Shown in pieces: positions 37,455-45,971 of a stretch of 64,000 bases of DNA. The stretch covers positions 243,806 through 307,805 of the forward strand of contig NZ_PJME01000008.1 in the NCBI RefSeq assembly GCF_002954775.1. Reading direction: 5' to 3'. How positions within the stretch are numbered: position 1 is the stretch's first letter; the number at the start of each line of letters is the position of its first letter. Position numbers and translations under genes: made by a program. Source of the stretch: Streptomyces geranii. GTDB taxonomy: Bacteria > Actinomycetota > Actinomycetes > Streptomycetales > Streptomycetaceae. Below the pieces are notes generated by a model that was not told the DNA's origin, made no database searches, and saw nothing but the letters and a program-made list of their open reading frames with translations.

Positions 37455-37557
37455 TTGCTTAGGGGGGCTGTCGAACTCTATCGCAAGAGGGGGTTGCGCG
37501 ACGGTTCGGCTTTGCCTATGGTCTCTAGCAAGCAGGACGGCAAGCCCCCCTAAGCAA
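37455..37557. promoter_or_regulatory. Divergent promoter region flanked by a 15-bp inverted operator
   Basis: TTGCTTAGGGGGGCT at 37,455-37,469 and its exact reverse complement at 37,543-37,557 flank 73 bases. Between them a plus-strand promoter TTGCGC-17-TATGGT (37,494-37,522) and a minus-strand TAGAGT -10-like box (37,475-37,480) can be seen. Each operator box would fall at or just after the start of transcription in its own direction, fitting repression of both the HTH/PP2C operon and the transfer operon by one protein. Confidence 0.65.
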
Positions 37558-38201
37558 GCCGGGTGGAGCTGTCTTAGCTGGTTTGACCTGCACGGATGTA
37601 GTGCCGTTGTTTGAGAACTGAACAGTGATCGTGCGGGGCTGACGCGAGGGCGGCGGTCACGGTAGGTGCCTAGGGCGAGGGTCCGGGGGCAAACCGTCGT
37701 GATGTACGCAGCTCTCCCCCTATGCGCCTGGCAGGCGCCATCCGGTGACGGGTGTGGGGTAGTACAGCGTGGCTCCAACGCACGTGGCGGGATGAGACAG
37801 ACCGCCCCCGAGACGACCGGGTGACGTCGTCGGCGGCACGCCACTCTGCACCGTTCGTGCAAGCCGCCTGCTGGCGTCAGAGCAGTGACGATGACGCACC
37901 CGAATTCACCGGCTCGGGACCGGTCCGCCCCGCAAGGGCCGACCGGTGAAGCCGTTTCCCCTTCTCGCTGAGGGAGGTCGGTGTGAGCCGACGACATCCC
38001 CAGGCGCCGCCGTGAGGACCGACCGACGGCGCCGTACCTCCCCGGTCCATCCCTGTTCCGCAGCGTGAGCGCTGCGGCCGGCTGCCTCTCCCACCCGTCC
38101 GGGCCCGCTTCACGCGGGGACCGTACGGGTGGGAGCGCGGGGAGCCGGAGCCGTTCGTCCGCCTGCTCCACACCCCGACCACCAACCCGGAGGAGAACCC
38201 C
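37558..38201 (+). promoter_or_regulatory. Long structured leader of the plus-strand operon
   Basis: About 640 bases between the plus promoter and the first gene with no gene I can support. It contains several strong inverted repeats: CTCCCACCCGT/ACGGGTGGGAG (38,088-38,098 with 38,125-38,135), a GGCGCC-based one around 38,002-38,035, and CGCAGC/GCTGCG around 38,060. A regulatory leader, a small RNA or an origin function are all possible. Confidence 0.4.
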
Positions 38202-38507
38202 TTGTCCCGACGTGAGAGCACCGGCGGAGTCTCGTTCCGTGAGCGGGTCAGCCGCCGACTCCAGGCCACCGGTCAGCAGGTCGCCGGTGAGCGCGGGGCC
38301 CGGATCGCCAATCGGATCTCGGAAGCCGTCGGCTGCGGGCGCATCAACATCTGCGGCGACCCGAACTGTGGCGACTGCGCCCCCACCACCGACCTGACCT
38401 CCCCGGAAGCCGTCCAGATCGGCCAGGCGGTCTACGACCGGATTACGTCCGGCGAGTGCACGGACGCGGTGGCGGAACTGAACGAGGCATACGGCCGCAA
38501 CGCCTGA
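38202..38507 (+). CDS. Small conserved AICE protein of unknown function
   Basis: 101 aa. Basic N-terminal half (RERVSRRLQATGQQVAGERGARIANRI) and a C-x5-C-x4-C-x2-C segment (CGRINICGDPNCGDC) that could bind zinc. TTG start supported by GGAGGAGAA just upstream. First gene after the long leader; followed 30 bases later by a membrane protein gene. No family name recalled. Confidence 0.6.
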   Translation: MSRRESTGGVSFRERVSRRLQATGQQVAGERGARIANRISEAVGCGRINICGDPNCGDCAPTTDLTSPEAVQIGQAVYDRITSGECTDAVAELNEAYGRNA

Positions 38508-38537
38508 CCAACTCCCCCTCGACACCCAGGAGTTCCT

Positions 38538-38990
38538 GTGATCACGACGCTCATCGCCGTGTTCGGCACGCTCGCCGGCGCTACCGTCGCCGGGGTCATG
38601 CAGCACCTGACCGCGACCCGTACCGCCCGCACCGCCACAGCGGAGCAACGCCGCAAGGCACTGGCCGACGCGATACCGGCCCTGCTGGCCGCGCTGGTCC
38701 GTCACCGCGAGCAGCAGTTCCTGAAGATCGTGGCCCGCCGTGAAGGGCAGGCGGACACGACGGAGGCACGCCAGGCCCGTTACGCGGCCCGGTCGGCGGT
38801 CACCAGCGCCATGGACGTCCTCCACATGACCACCCGGGAGGGCGGGTTGCTCGCCATCGCGCAGGAGGCCGTGGACGCTGCCTTCGCGCTCGGTGACGTG
38901 CCGGATGCCGAGGTGGACGCGGCGGGCCTGCGGGCCCGCAAGGCGCACACCGCGCTGCGCACCGCCGGCGGCGCTCTCCTCTACACCTGA
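38538..38990 (+). CDS. Small protein with one N-terminal membrane helix
   Basis: 150 aa. Residues 2-22 form a hydrophobic helix (TTLIAVFGTLAGATVAGVM), followed by an Arg/Ala-rich helical cytoplasmic part. GTG start with CAGGAG upstream. Position in the transfer operon suggests a role linked to the element, but nothing more is visible. It resembles in layout the minus-strand protein at 44,425-44,982. Confidence 0.6.
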   Translation: MITTLIAVFGTLAGATVAGVMQHLTATRTARTATAEQRRKALADAIPALLAALVRHREQQFLKIVARREGQADTTEARQARYAARSAVTSAMDVLHMTTREGGLLAIAQEAVDAAFALGDVPDAEVDAAGLRARKAHTALRTAGGALLYT

Positions 38991-39121
38991 CCACTGCTCG
39001 GCACATCAGCCCCGGTCTTTGGCCGTGAGGGCGCCCGATCGGATCGGGCCCGGGGCACTCCGGCCGCTGCTCAGCGGTCGTGCCGCGCCTTTGCGCGGCC
39101 CACCATCCCCTTCAACGGCGC

Positions 39122-39151
39122 GCGGCGCCCGGGTTGCAGCCCGGGCGCCGC
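39122..39151 (+). terminator. Strong GC hairpin between operon genes
   Basis: Perfect 12-bp stem GCGGCGCCCGGG with a TTGCAG loop, 38 bases before the DUF6284-like gene. Without a T-run; it may attenuate or terminate transcription. Confidence 0.6.
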
Positions 39152-39189
39152 TGTTCGGGCCGTTGCACCTGCTAGGGAGACCACGACCC

Positions 39190-39453
39190 ATGAACCCCAT
39201 CGTCACTGTTCAGGATGCTGTTACCGCGTTCGCCGACTTCATCGAGCCGACGGCTGCTGAGTTGGACGCCATCGAGCGCGAGATGCCGCTCATCTTGGCG
39301 CAGGTCGACCTGTTGGACGCGCAGATCATCACCATGGACCGCACCCCGACCGAGTTGGACGTGCGGCGTGTCCGCCGGGCCCGCCGCCGGGTGCTGGCCG
39401 TCGGCCGCACCCTGGCCAACGGCGTGCAGCTCGTTCCGGGGGTGGGCGCGTGA
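39190..39453 (+). CDS. DUF6284-like small protein
   Basis: 87 aa. Helical, with IVTVQDAVTAFADF at the start and ELDVRRVRRARRRVL later, a pattern I associate with DUF6284 proteins found in Streptomyces mobile elements. Function unknown. ATG at 39,190 with CTAGGGAG upstream. Its stop overlaps the next gene (GTGA). Confidence 0.6.
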   Translation: MNPIVTVQDAVTAFADFIEPTAAELDAIEREMPLILAQVDLLDAQIITMDRTPTELDVRRVRRARRRVLAVGRTLANGVQLVPGVGA

Positions 39454-39899
39454 GCACCACCCCGGAGGAGAACCTGACGGCCGCGCACGCTGAGGTGAAG
39501 GCGGAGATTGCGCGGACGGATACCAAGACCGGTCTGTTGCTGGCGTTCGTCGGCGCGGTCCTGGCCGGCACGTGGACCGTCGCCCGGGAGCTCCCGCTCA
39601 CCCCCGCCGTGCTCGCGGTGGGCGGTACGGGCGTCCTCGCGCTGGTCGCGGCGGCGGGCCTGCTGCTGCGCTCGGTCCGCCCGAACCTGAGCGGTGGGCG
39701 GGGGTTCCCGCTGTGGGCCACCCTCACCCCCGACCAGATCACCGCCGTGCTCGCTGAGGACATGGTCGCGGACGTCGCGGGTCTGTCCCGGATCGCGGTG
39801 GTGAAGTTCACCGGCCTCAAGCGCGCGGTCGACCTGACCTGCACGGGCGGCGCCCTGCTCATCGCCGCCGCCCTGATCGCGGCGGGGGGTGCGGCATGA
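39450..39899 (+). CDS. Pycsar-effector-like transmembrane protein (PycTM type)
   Basis: 149 aa. Layout is an amphipathic N-terminal helix (EVKAEIARTDTKTGLLLAFVGAVLAG), two membrane helices (~27-45, ~50-72) and a third near the C-terminus (~128-148). The TDTKTGLLLAF entry into the first helix is the signature I recall for PycTM effectors, which in Pycsar defence open the membrane when bound to cCMP or cUMP. There is no uridylate/cytidylate cyclase in the element. The gene is locked between DUF6284-like and SpdB-like genes by GTGA and ATGA overlaps, so here it may serve transfer rather than defence. Confidence 0.65.
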   Translation: MSTTPEENLTAAHAEVKAEIARTDTKTGLLLAFVGAVLAGTWTVARELPLTPAVLAVGGTGVLALVAAAGLLLRSVRPNLSGGRGFPLWATLTPDQITAVLAEDMVADVAGLSRIAVVKFTGLKRAVDLTCTGGALLIAAALIAAGGAA

Positions 39900-40756
39900 A
39901 CGCCAAGACCGTTCTGCCCGCTGTCGCGATGACGGCCGTGTCCATGGTCCTCACCCTGGCTGTGGTCATGATGTGGCTCGGCACGGCTGTGCCATGGCCG
40001 GTTGCGCTGGTCGTCGGGGTAGGGATCGACGGGGGCTGGCTGGCCACCCTCGCCTACGAACGCCGCCTCGCGGCCCAGGGCGACCACAACCGCACCGTCA
40101 CCGCCGTCGGTTGGTCGTTCGGTCTGATCGCGGCCGGGGTGCTGGTCGCGCACGCGCTCACCGCTGAGGAGTCCGCCGGCGCGTGGCTGGCAGTGGCCTG
40201 GCTGCCGATCGCGGCCAAGGCCCTGTGGCTCGTCCACGGGCTGTGGGAGCGCACCGCGCTCACCCCCACCGCCCTCGGAGCGATCCGGGACATCCAGCAG
40301 GAGGCCCGTGACGAAGCCGCCGTTGCCCGCGCCCGACTTCGGGCCGAGGCCGCGACCGAAGAGACCCGGCTGACGGCCGTGACGCACGCCGGGGCGCGCG
40401 TCGCACGTGTCCAGGCCAGGACGGCCAAGTCTCTTGCCGGGGCGTGGTCGACGCTGGAAGCGGCGCGGCAGGGAGACGACACTGGTAGGGCGCTGAGCAG
40501 CGTGACGAGCCGCGTCACACCCGACGTCACACCCCGCTGGGACCTGCCCGTCTGGGGACCCACCGAGCCCCTGACGGCCCGCTCGCTCGAAGCGGCGCCC
40601 TCGCTCACCGACCAGGAGCTCGACACGCTGGTCGACGAGATCCGGCTCAGCGAGACCCCGGCCCTGTCCTACCGGGAGATGGCTCTTCGCTTCCGTACGG
40701 CCGGCCACTCCGCTTCCGAGGTCCGCCTGCGGGCGGCATGGAAGCGGGTGGCCTGA
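39896..40756 (+). CDS. SpdB-like spread protein (DUF2637-type)
   Basis: 286 aa. Four N-terminal membrane helices (~7-30, 35-53, 68-90, 95-113) are followed by an Ala/Arg-rich helical region and a C-terminal part with an HTH-like segment (ALSYREMALRFRTAGHSASEVRLRAAW). Spd proteins help plasmid or AICE DNA spread through the mycelium after entry. The ATG overlaps the previous stop (ATGA); its own TGA overlaps the next start (TGATG). Confidence 0.75.
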   Translation: MNAKTVLPAVAMTAVSMVLTLAVVMMWLGTAVPWPVALVVGVGIDGGWLATLAYERRLAAQGDHNRTVTAVGWSFGLIAAGVLVAHALTAEESAGAWLAVAWLPIAAKALWLVHGLWERTALTPTALGAIRDIQQEARDEAAVARARLRAEAATEETRLTAVTHAGARVARVQARTAKSLAGAWSTLEAARQGDDTGRALSSVTSRVTPDVTPRWDLPVWGPTEPLTARSLEAAPSLTDQELDTLVDEIRLSETPALSYREMALRFRTAGHSASEVRLRAAWKRVA

Positions 40757-41148
40757 TGTCCGCCGCCTACGGCAAGTGCTACGACCCGTCGGGTGCCCTG
40801 TACGGGGTGCCCACCTTCCCGTGGAAGTTCGCCCCCGACGACGACCAGTTCGCCACCCGCCGCCAACTGCGGGCCAAGGGCTTGCGTCCGGGCGGTCAGC
40901 CGATAGCGGCGCAGGTCATGCGCGTCAACCGGCGCGCCGGCGGGGTCCGGGTCGCCTACCTCTACCGGATCGACCTCGCCAAGCCGGTACGGCCGATGAC
41001 CTCGCGGAAGTGGGGCGCCCTCGCGCTGGCGATGCTGGCCCGCCGCACCTGCCCCAACTGCCAGGTGATCTACGACTACTGCATGCCCCGCTCGCTCGGC
41101 ATGTGCGTCCCGTGCGCCTTCCCCGAGCCGATCCCGAACGGGAGTTGA
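40756..41148 (+). CDS. RRQRL-type zinc-binding protein
   Basis: 130 aa. It has the ATRRQLRAKGLRPGGQ segment (~36-51) after which this actinobacterial family is named, and a C-terminal zinc site made of CPNC and C-x7-C-x2-C (CMPRSLGMCVPC). Function unknown; common beside spdB and traB genes of AICEs. The start overlaps the spdB stop by one base. Confidence 0.75.
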   Translation: MSAAYGKCYDPSGALYGVPTFPWKFAPDDDQFATRRQLRAKGLRPGGQPIAAQVMRVNRRAGGVRVAYLYRIDLAKPVRPMTSRKWGALALAMLARRTCPNCQVIYDYCMPRSLGMCVPCAFPEPIPNGS

Positions 41149-41150
41149 CC

Positions 41151-41468
41151 GTGTCCAAGTCCGATATCCGTCGTCTGGACCGTGAGATCCAGAAGGTCGC
41201 CGCGAAGCTGGAAGCGGTCAAGCGGGGTGAGTCGTGGCCCCTGAACGGTGCCGAGCGCCGGGCCATGGCCCGCGCCACCGTCAGTGGCTCCTACCGGGTC
41301 GTACGCGGCAAGAGCACCGCCCGCGCCGAGCGGCAGATCGACACCACCACCGCCAACGCGGAAATGCGGCTGACCGCCGAACTCACCGCCCTGCACGGCG
41401 AGAAGCAGCGCGTGATCACGGAGGCCGCGCGTGAGAAGGCGGCGAAGAAGCGTTCCGGCTGGTTCTGA
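41151..41468 (+). CDS. Small helical protein of the transfer operon
   Basis: 105 aa, strongly charged and likely coiled coil (DIRRLDREIQKVAAKLEAV; AEMRLTAELTALHGEKQRV). No membrane segment. GTG start with GGGAG six bases upstream, two bases after the zinc-protein stop. Unknown function. Confidence 0.65.
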   Translation: MSKSDIRRLDREIQKVAAKLEAVKRGESWPLNGAERRAMARATVSGSYRVVRGKSTARAERQIDTTTANAEMRLTAELTALHGEKQRVITEAAREKAAKKRSGWF

Positions 41469-41590
41469 CCAGCCAACCCAGCACGACCAGGCGTCGGGGC
41501 GGCCCGCTCTTTCCACGGACCCGGCCCGCCCCGACACCCCTTCCTCCCAACTCCCGCCCCCCGAAGGGGGCAGTCAGGAGCAGTACCAGC

Positions 41591-43720
41591 ATGACCGAGA
41601 ACGTTGTACGTCTCGTCAAGACCCCGCCGACCGACCCCGAGTCGGAGGTGACGCCCACGGTGTTGACCGTGGTGCCCGACGCCCCGCCCGCGCCCCCGGT
41701 GCCGCTGGTGCCGTTGTGGGTGCGCTCGGGGCGGGCGGTGAAGACCGTGGTGACGCACGAGGGCACCAAGTCCGCTGTGCGTGCGGTGGCGCGGCACAGT
41801 CTCTACACGTTCAACGGCGGCCGGATCGTGGCCCGCCGGACGTGGGACGGGAAGACCGGGGCCCGGTACGAGCGCATGATCCGCACGGCGGAAGCGGCCG
41901 GGAACCTGGAAGCGGCCGAGGAGTGGGAGGAGCGACTGTCGCGGTTCCGCCAGGCCCGCCACCACCGCCGCATGGACCTGCTCCACTCCCCTGTGGAGGC
42001 CGCCAAGGGCCTCGCGGTCGGCACCGGGGTGGGCATCGGCGTGCTGGTCGCGCTCGGGGTCGTGATGGCGATCAACAACCACGACATCGGCGACGTCATC
42101 ACCCCGCTGAAAGCCACGATCGAGTTCATCGCCCTGCTCATCCGGATCGTCCAGGTCACCTGGGGCACCGCCCTGATCGTCGGCCCACTCCTCGCGCTGT
42201 TCGCGCTGTGGGCGGTCGGCAGCAAGCAGCAGGCCGCACCCGCGTGGGCGCTGCCCGCCAACGTCCGCAACGGCGAGGGTGAGCCGATCACCCCCTCGAT
42301 CGTGGTCAAGGCCCTGCGGGATCTCGGGGTGCCCGCGCTGCGCAACGCCATCAAGGACATGGGCGACGCCGGCGCGAGCATGCTGGGTCCGATCCGGATC
42401 GCCGGATGCGGCGTCGAAGTCGACGTCACCCTCCCCTCGGGGGTGTCGACGATCGAGGTGCAGCAGCGGCGCCGCAAGCTCGCCGAGAACCTCGCCCGGC
42501 ACGAGCACGAGGTGTTCATCACGATCCCGCAGGCGGCTCGCACGGTGCGGCTGTGGGTGGCCGACTCGGGTGCGCTCGATGAGCCGATCGGGCCGTCTCC
42601 GCTGGTCACGGACGAGACGATGACCGCCGACTACGGCAAGGGGAAGGCCCCGTGGGGGCAGGACCTGCGCGGCGACATGGCGGCGCTGAGCGTGTATCAG
42701 CGCCACCTGCTGATCACCGGGCTGTCCAACCAGGGCAAGACCGTCGCCCTGCGCTCCCTCGCCCTGTGGCTCGCCCTCGACAAGTCGGTGCAGTTCTGGA
42801 TCGGCGACCTCAAGGGCGTGGGCGACTGGGGCATGTTCGACGGTCTGGCCACCGTGCTCATCCAGGGGCCGACCGATGACCACGTCATCCAGGTCACGGA
42901 GATGGTGGAGGACGCGGTGGAGGAGATGAACCGCCGTATCCAGGCGCCGCCGGGAACGGTGTTCCCCGCCCTGATCGTGATCGTCGACGAAGCACAGATG
43001 GCGTTCATGTGCCCGGTCGTCGACGACGAGAAGCGGCCGTACGGCGGGGCGAAGGCCACGTCCCGGTACTTCATGGCCGTGCGCAAGATCCACAACCAGG
43101 GCCGTGCGGTGAACGTGCTGATGTGGCAGGGCACGCAGGACCCCACCGACCAGAACCTCCCCAAGCTGGTCCGGGAGGGTGCCCACACCCGTGCCTCGCT
43201 CGCGCTCGGGACGGAGTCGCAGGCTCGGATGGCGCTGGGTGACAAGGCAGTTGACGGGGGCGCCGCCCCCAACCTGCTGCGCCCGGGGCTGGACCAGGGA
43301 ACGCTGGTGCTGGCGTCCTCCGGCATCGACATCCCCGCCGGGCAGGCGTCCATCACGGTGCGCACGCACTACATCGACGACGACGCGGCCGAAGCCATCA
43401 CCGACCGCGCCAAGGCCATGCGCGACGGCATCACCACCCTGCGGGTCATCGATCGGGCCGAGGAGCGAGACGCGCTCGCCGACATCGCGAGCGTGCTCGG
43501 GGACACCCCGCGTGTCCTCACGCAGGAAGTCCTCAAGCGGCTCACGGTCCTGGACACGGACACCTACGGCGGCTGGTCGTTCACCGACCTCACCCGCGTG
43601 CTGGACGGCACCGGAGCCGAGCCCTACAAGTCCGACGGCCGCAAGGTCGTCGGCGCCGAACGCGTCGCCCGCGCCCTCGCCAGCCGCGACACGGACGGTT
43701 CCGCTTCCGCCGCCGAGTGA
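41591..43720 (+). CDS. FtsK/SpoIIIE-type DNA translocase (TraB/TraSA-like)
   Basis: 709 aa. Single-protein conjugation motor that moves double-stranded DNA between hyphae. Two membrane segments (~137-160, ~172-215) precede the motor domain with Walker A GLSNQGKT (~377-384) and Walker B LIVIVDEAQ (~460). The C-terminal ~80 residues (VLTQEVLKRLTVLDTD...WSFTDLTRVL) look like the winged helix that reads clt repeats, which indeed follow the gene. Start ATG with CAGGAG ten bases upstream. Length is at the upper end for AICE translocases. Confidence 0.9.
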   Translation: MTENVVRLVKTPPTDPESEVTPTVLTVVPDAPPAPPVPLVPLWVRSGRAVKTVVTHEGTKSAVRAVARHSLYTFNGGRIVARRTWDGKTGARYERMIRTAEAAGNLEAAEEWEERLSRFRQARHHRRMDLLHSPVEAAKGLAVGTGVGIGVLVALGVVMAINNHDIGDVITPLKATIEFIALLIRIVQVTWGTALIVGPLLALFALWAVGSKQQAAPAWALPANVRNGEGEPITPSIVVKALRDLGVPALRNAIKDMGDAGASMLGPIRIAGCGVEVDVTLPSGVSTIEVQQRRRKLAENLARHEHEVFITIPQAARTVRLWVADSGALDEPIGPSPLVTDETMTADYGKGKAPWGQDLRGDMAALSVYQRHLLITGLSNQGKTVALRSLALWLALDKSVQFWIGDLKGVGDWGMFDGLATVLIQGPTDDHVIQVTEMVEDAVEEMNRRIQAPPGTVFPALIVIVDEAQMAFMCPVVDDEKRPYGGAKATSRYFMAVRKIHNQGRAVNVLMWQGTQDPTDQNLPKLVREGAHTRASLALGTESQARMALGDKAVDGGAAPNLLRPGLDQGTLVLASSGIDIPAGQASITVRTHYIDDDAAEAITDRAKAMRDGITTLRVIDRAEERDALADIASVLGDTPRVLTQEVLKRLTVLDTDTYGGWSFTDLTRVLDGTGAEPYKSDGRKVVGAERVARALASRDTDGSASAAE

Positions 43721-43899
43721 CAGGGAGGCGACCCCCGGCGGGTCAGGGAGGCAGGGAGAACTCCCTGACCCCCTCCCTGGCCCGCATCCCTGGCTCTGAC
43801 CTGCACAAATGATCGTCAGGGAGGCAGGGAGGCACCGCAGGTCAGCCCCCTCAAACCCCCTCCACAGCCCACCTGTCAGGGGGTGTCCCCGCCTCCCTG
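43721..43899. repeat. Clt-like octamer repeats CAGGGAGG downstream of traB
   Basis: Six exact copies of CAGGGAGG or its complement begin at 43,721, 43,744, 43,772 (inverted), 43,817, 43,825 and 43,892 (inverted), with near copies at 43,752 and 43,761. The first touches the traB stop codon. In related plasmids the TraB winged helix binds 8-bp direct repeats at just this place (clt/TRS). Confidence 0.75.
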
Positions 43900-43923
43900 G
43901 CCCACTGCCGGAAGGGATTCCGC

Positions 43924-44391
43924 ATGTACCCCAACCACCTCCCCCACGCCCCCGAACAGCGGGCCGTAGACGTCCACTACCCCACCCCGATCCAGCCCGC
44001 CACCGCCGCCCCGGCACCCCTCGTTCCCGTCCAGCCCGGCACGGTCCCGGCGGTCGCGTCCGTCGTCCTGCCGGACGGACGGGTCGTCACCGGCTACGCC
44101 ATCACCCCCGTCCACCCCGACCCGGTCACCGCCACCCCGCCGGCCGTCTCGCGTGCGGCCGTCAACGTCGCCCTCGGGGGCGTCGGGTTCCTCGCCGTGT
44201 GCGGCGGACTGCTCCTGCTCACCACGTTCATCACCGCCCTCACTGCGCTGATCACCCAGCTCATCACCCTCGCCGCCGTGATCTTCGGCGGCTGGATCGC
44301 CATCCAGGTTTTCGGCGCGAGCGGCCACAAGAGCGCCACCACGGTCCACATTCGTAAAGCGATCTTCAAACGCAACCACTTCCACGGCTGA
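43924..44391 (+). CDS. Spd-like small membrane protein
   Basis: 155 aa. Pro-rich N-terminal half (PTPIQPATAAPAPLVPVQPG), then two adjacent membrane helices (~84-103 and ~107-130) and a basic tail (HIRKAIFKRNHFHG). This shape is usual for small mobile-element transfer/spread proteins. ATG with GGAAGGGA upstream. Follows the clt-like repeats. Confidence 0.65.
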   Translation: MYPNHLPHAPEQRAVDVHYPTPIQPATAAPAPLVPVQPGTVPAVASVVLPDGRVVTGYAITPVHPDPVTATPPAVSRAAVNVALGGVGFLAVCGGLLLLTTFITALTALITQLITLAAVIFGGWIAIQVFGASGHKSATTVHIRKAIFKRNHFHG

Positions 44392-44424
44392 TCACAGCCT
44401 CACCACGTCAGAGCCGATCCGTGG

Positions 44425-44982
44425 TTACTGGCCATGCGTGTCCCGGGCACCCAAGTCATCACGCATTGCGCGCCGCATCTCCTGCCAGCGTCGCCAGAAC
44501 CAACCCAAGTACGCCTCGATTTCCTCGAAGGATCCCTCTGGGCCCGGATGGCCTTCCTCCAAGTCTTTCGTCCTGCCATACGCAATTCCCAAGGCGATGG
44601 CCAACTGGTCCAAATGATCAAGAACAGCGTCAGAGGCAACCATCTGCGCCTCGGCGAAGGCCGCGTGATGCGCATGGCGTGCTGCCTCAAGCTCCTGCTT
44701 GGCAGCGTCGTCGACCTCTTCTCGACGAACACGCCAGAGATAGATCATCAATTGGACGCGATACCTGCTCATAGCGGCGTTCGCCGCGATGTAGCACGCA
44801 CGCCGCTTCTCGAACTCCATCTGGAACCGCTCCCGCTGCCACGCTCCCTGGGCCGCTCGCTGCTGCCGATCGAAGTCCGCAGCCAGAGCTTTCGCCTGTG
44901 AGCGCTGCGAGAGCACGGGCGCCAACAAGGTTCCCGTCACACCGAACACCGCTGCAATCAGCGCGATCAGCGCACTACTCAC
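44425..44982 (-). CDS. Membrane-anchored helical protein of unknown function
   Basis: 185 aa, on the opposite strand inside the transfer operon. One N-terminal membrane helix (SALIALIAAVFGVTGTLLAPVL) is followed by a long, charged, coiled-coil-like region rich in Arg, Gln and Glu. GTG at 44,982 chosen near a GGGGGAG stretch; the frame extends upstream to 45,027. No family recalled. The opposite orientation suggests a separate acquisition (moron-like cargo) or an immunity-type gene. Confidence 0.6.
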   Translation of the reverse strand: MSSALIALIAAVFGVTGTLLAPVLSQRSQAKALAADFDRQQRAAQGAWQRERFQMEFEKRRACYIAANAAMSRYRVQLMIYLWRVRREEVDDAAKQELEAARHAHHAAFAEAQMVASDAVLDHLDQLAIALGIAYGRTKDLEEGHPGPEGSFEEIEAYLGWFWRRWQEMRRAMRDDLGARDTHGQ

Positions 44983-45086
44983 GGCTCCCCCGTCTCCCAA
45001 AAAGCAGGGCGGCCCCACTCTCGCCAAAGAACTGGGACCGCCCTAGCCCAACCCGTCCTGATCAGACCCGTTGGAGGTCATCCAGC

Positions 45087-45971
45087 ATGACGCAACCCAC
45101 CCCCATCCGGCGAGCCCTACCGCCAGCCGCCCGCCCGCTCGCGGCGGGAGCTCCCGCCGCGCCCCGGATGCGGTTCTACCTGACCACCCACAAACGGCAC
45201 TGGCTGCGCCTCACCGACGTGCCGCTGTTCCTGAAGTCCGAACACTTCGCGCGCGCCGTCAAGTGGGACGTGGCCCAGGGCCCTTACGCCATCGACTCCG
45301 GGGGCTTCATGGAGTTGAAGGACAAGGGCACCTGGACCCGCCCGCCCCGCCAGTACGTGCAGGACCTGCGCCGCATCTGGGAACACGTCGGCCCCTACGA
45401 CTGGGCCGCCCCGCAGGACTGGATGTGCGAGGACGCCATCATCCACGGCGGCTGGTTCGGCGGACAGTACTTCGCTGGCACCCACCTCAGCGTCGCCGAA
45501 CACCAGCGGCGCACCGTGGCCAACTTCCTCGAACTGCGCTCCCTCGCCCCCGACCTGCGCATCGCTCCCGTCCTCCAGGGCCGCAGCATCCCCGAATACG
45601 AGCACTGCGTAGAGCTGTACGAGAAGGCGGGCGTCGACCTACGGGCCGAACCCGTCGTCGGGCTCGGCTCGGTGTGCCGCTTGCAGTCCACCCGTCAGGG
45701 CGCCGCGATCGTCACCGCCATGGCCGCACACGGCTTCAAACTGCACGGCTTCGGCTTCAAAATCCTCGGACTCGAACGCATCGGTCACCTGCTGGCCTCA
45801 GCCGATTCTGCCGCTTGGAGCTCCCACGCACGCCGCCGCCCGCCCCTGCCCGGCCACACCCACAAGAACTGCGCCAACTGCATCGACTACGCCCTGGCCT
45901 GGCGCGAACGCGTCATCAACGCCATCCCCACCCACCACCAAATGCTCCTGACCGACCGGAGCGCAGCATGA
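45087..45971 (+). CDS. DpdA / queuine tRNA-ribosyltransferase-like protein (DUF7221 type)
   Basis: 294 aa. TIM-barrel protein of the TGT superfamily. The Asp motif appears as YAIDSGGFMEL, then WTRPPRQYVQDLRRI, YDWAAPQDWMCED, APVLQGRS, VVGLGSVCRLQST, LHGFGFKILGL and SADSAAWSSHARR. From memory these are the signatures of DpdA-like enzymes, which exchange guanine for a 7-deazaguanine in DNA, and of actinophage homologues labelled queuine tRNA-ribosyltransferase-like. DNA versus tRNA as target is not decidable here. No preQ0 synthesis genes are in the window. ATG at 45,087 with TTGGAGG upstream; the stop overlaps the methyltransferase start (ATGA). Confidence 0.75.
   Translation: MTQPTPIRRALPPAARPLAAGAPAAPRMRFYLTTHKRHWLRLTDVPLFLKSEHFARAVKWDVAQGPYAIDSGGFMELKDKGTWTRPPRQYVQDLRRIWEHVGPYDWAAPQDWMCEDAIIHGGWFGGQYFAGTHLSVAEHQRRTVANFLELRSLAPDLRIAPVLQGRSIPEYEHCVELYEKAGVDLRAEPVVGLGSVCRLQSTRQGAAIVTAMAAHGFKLHGFGFKILGLERIGHLLASADSAAWSSHARRRPPLPGHTHKNCANCIDYALAWRERVINAIPTHHQMLLTDRSAA

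Noticed and set aside
43721..43923. Small protein genes in the repeat stretch after traB
   Set aside because: Frames are short, lack ribosome sites and are made of the octamer repeats.
41291..44017. 908-codon minus-strand frame across the translocase gene
   Set aside because: Shadow of traB; no motif and the opposite strand has Walker motifs.
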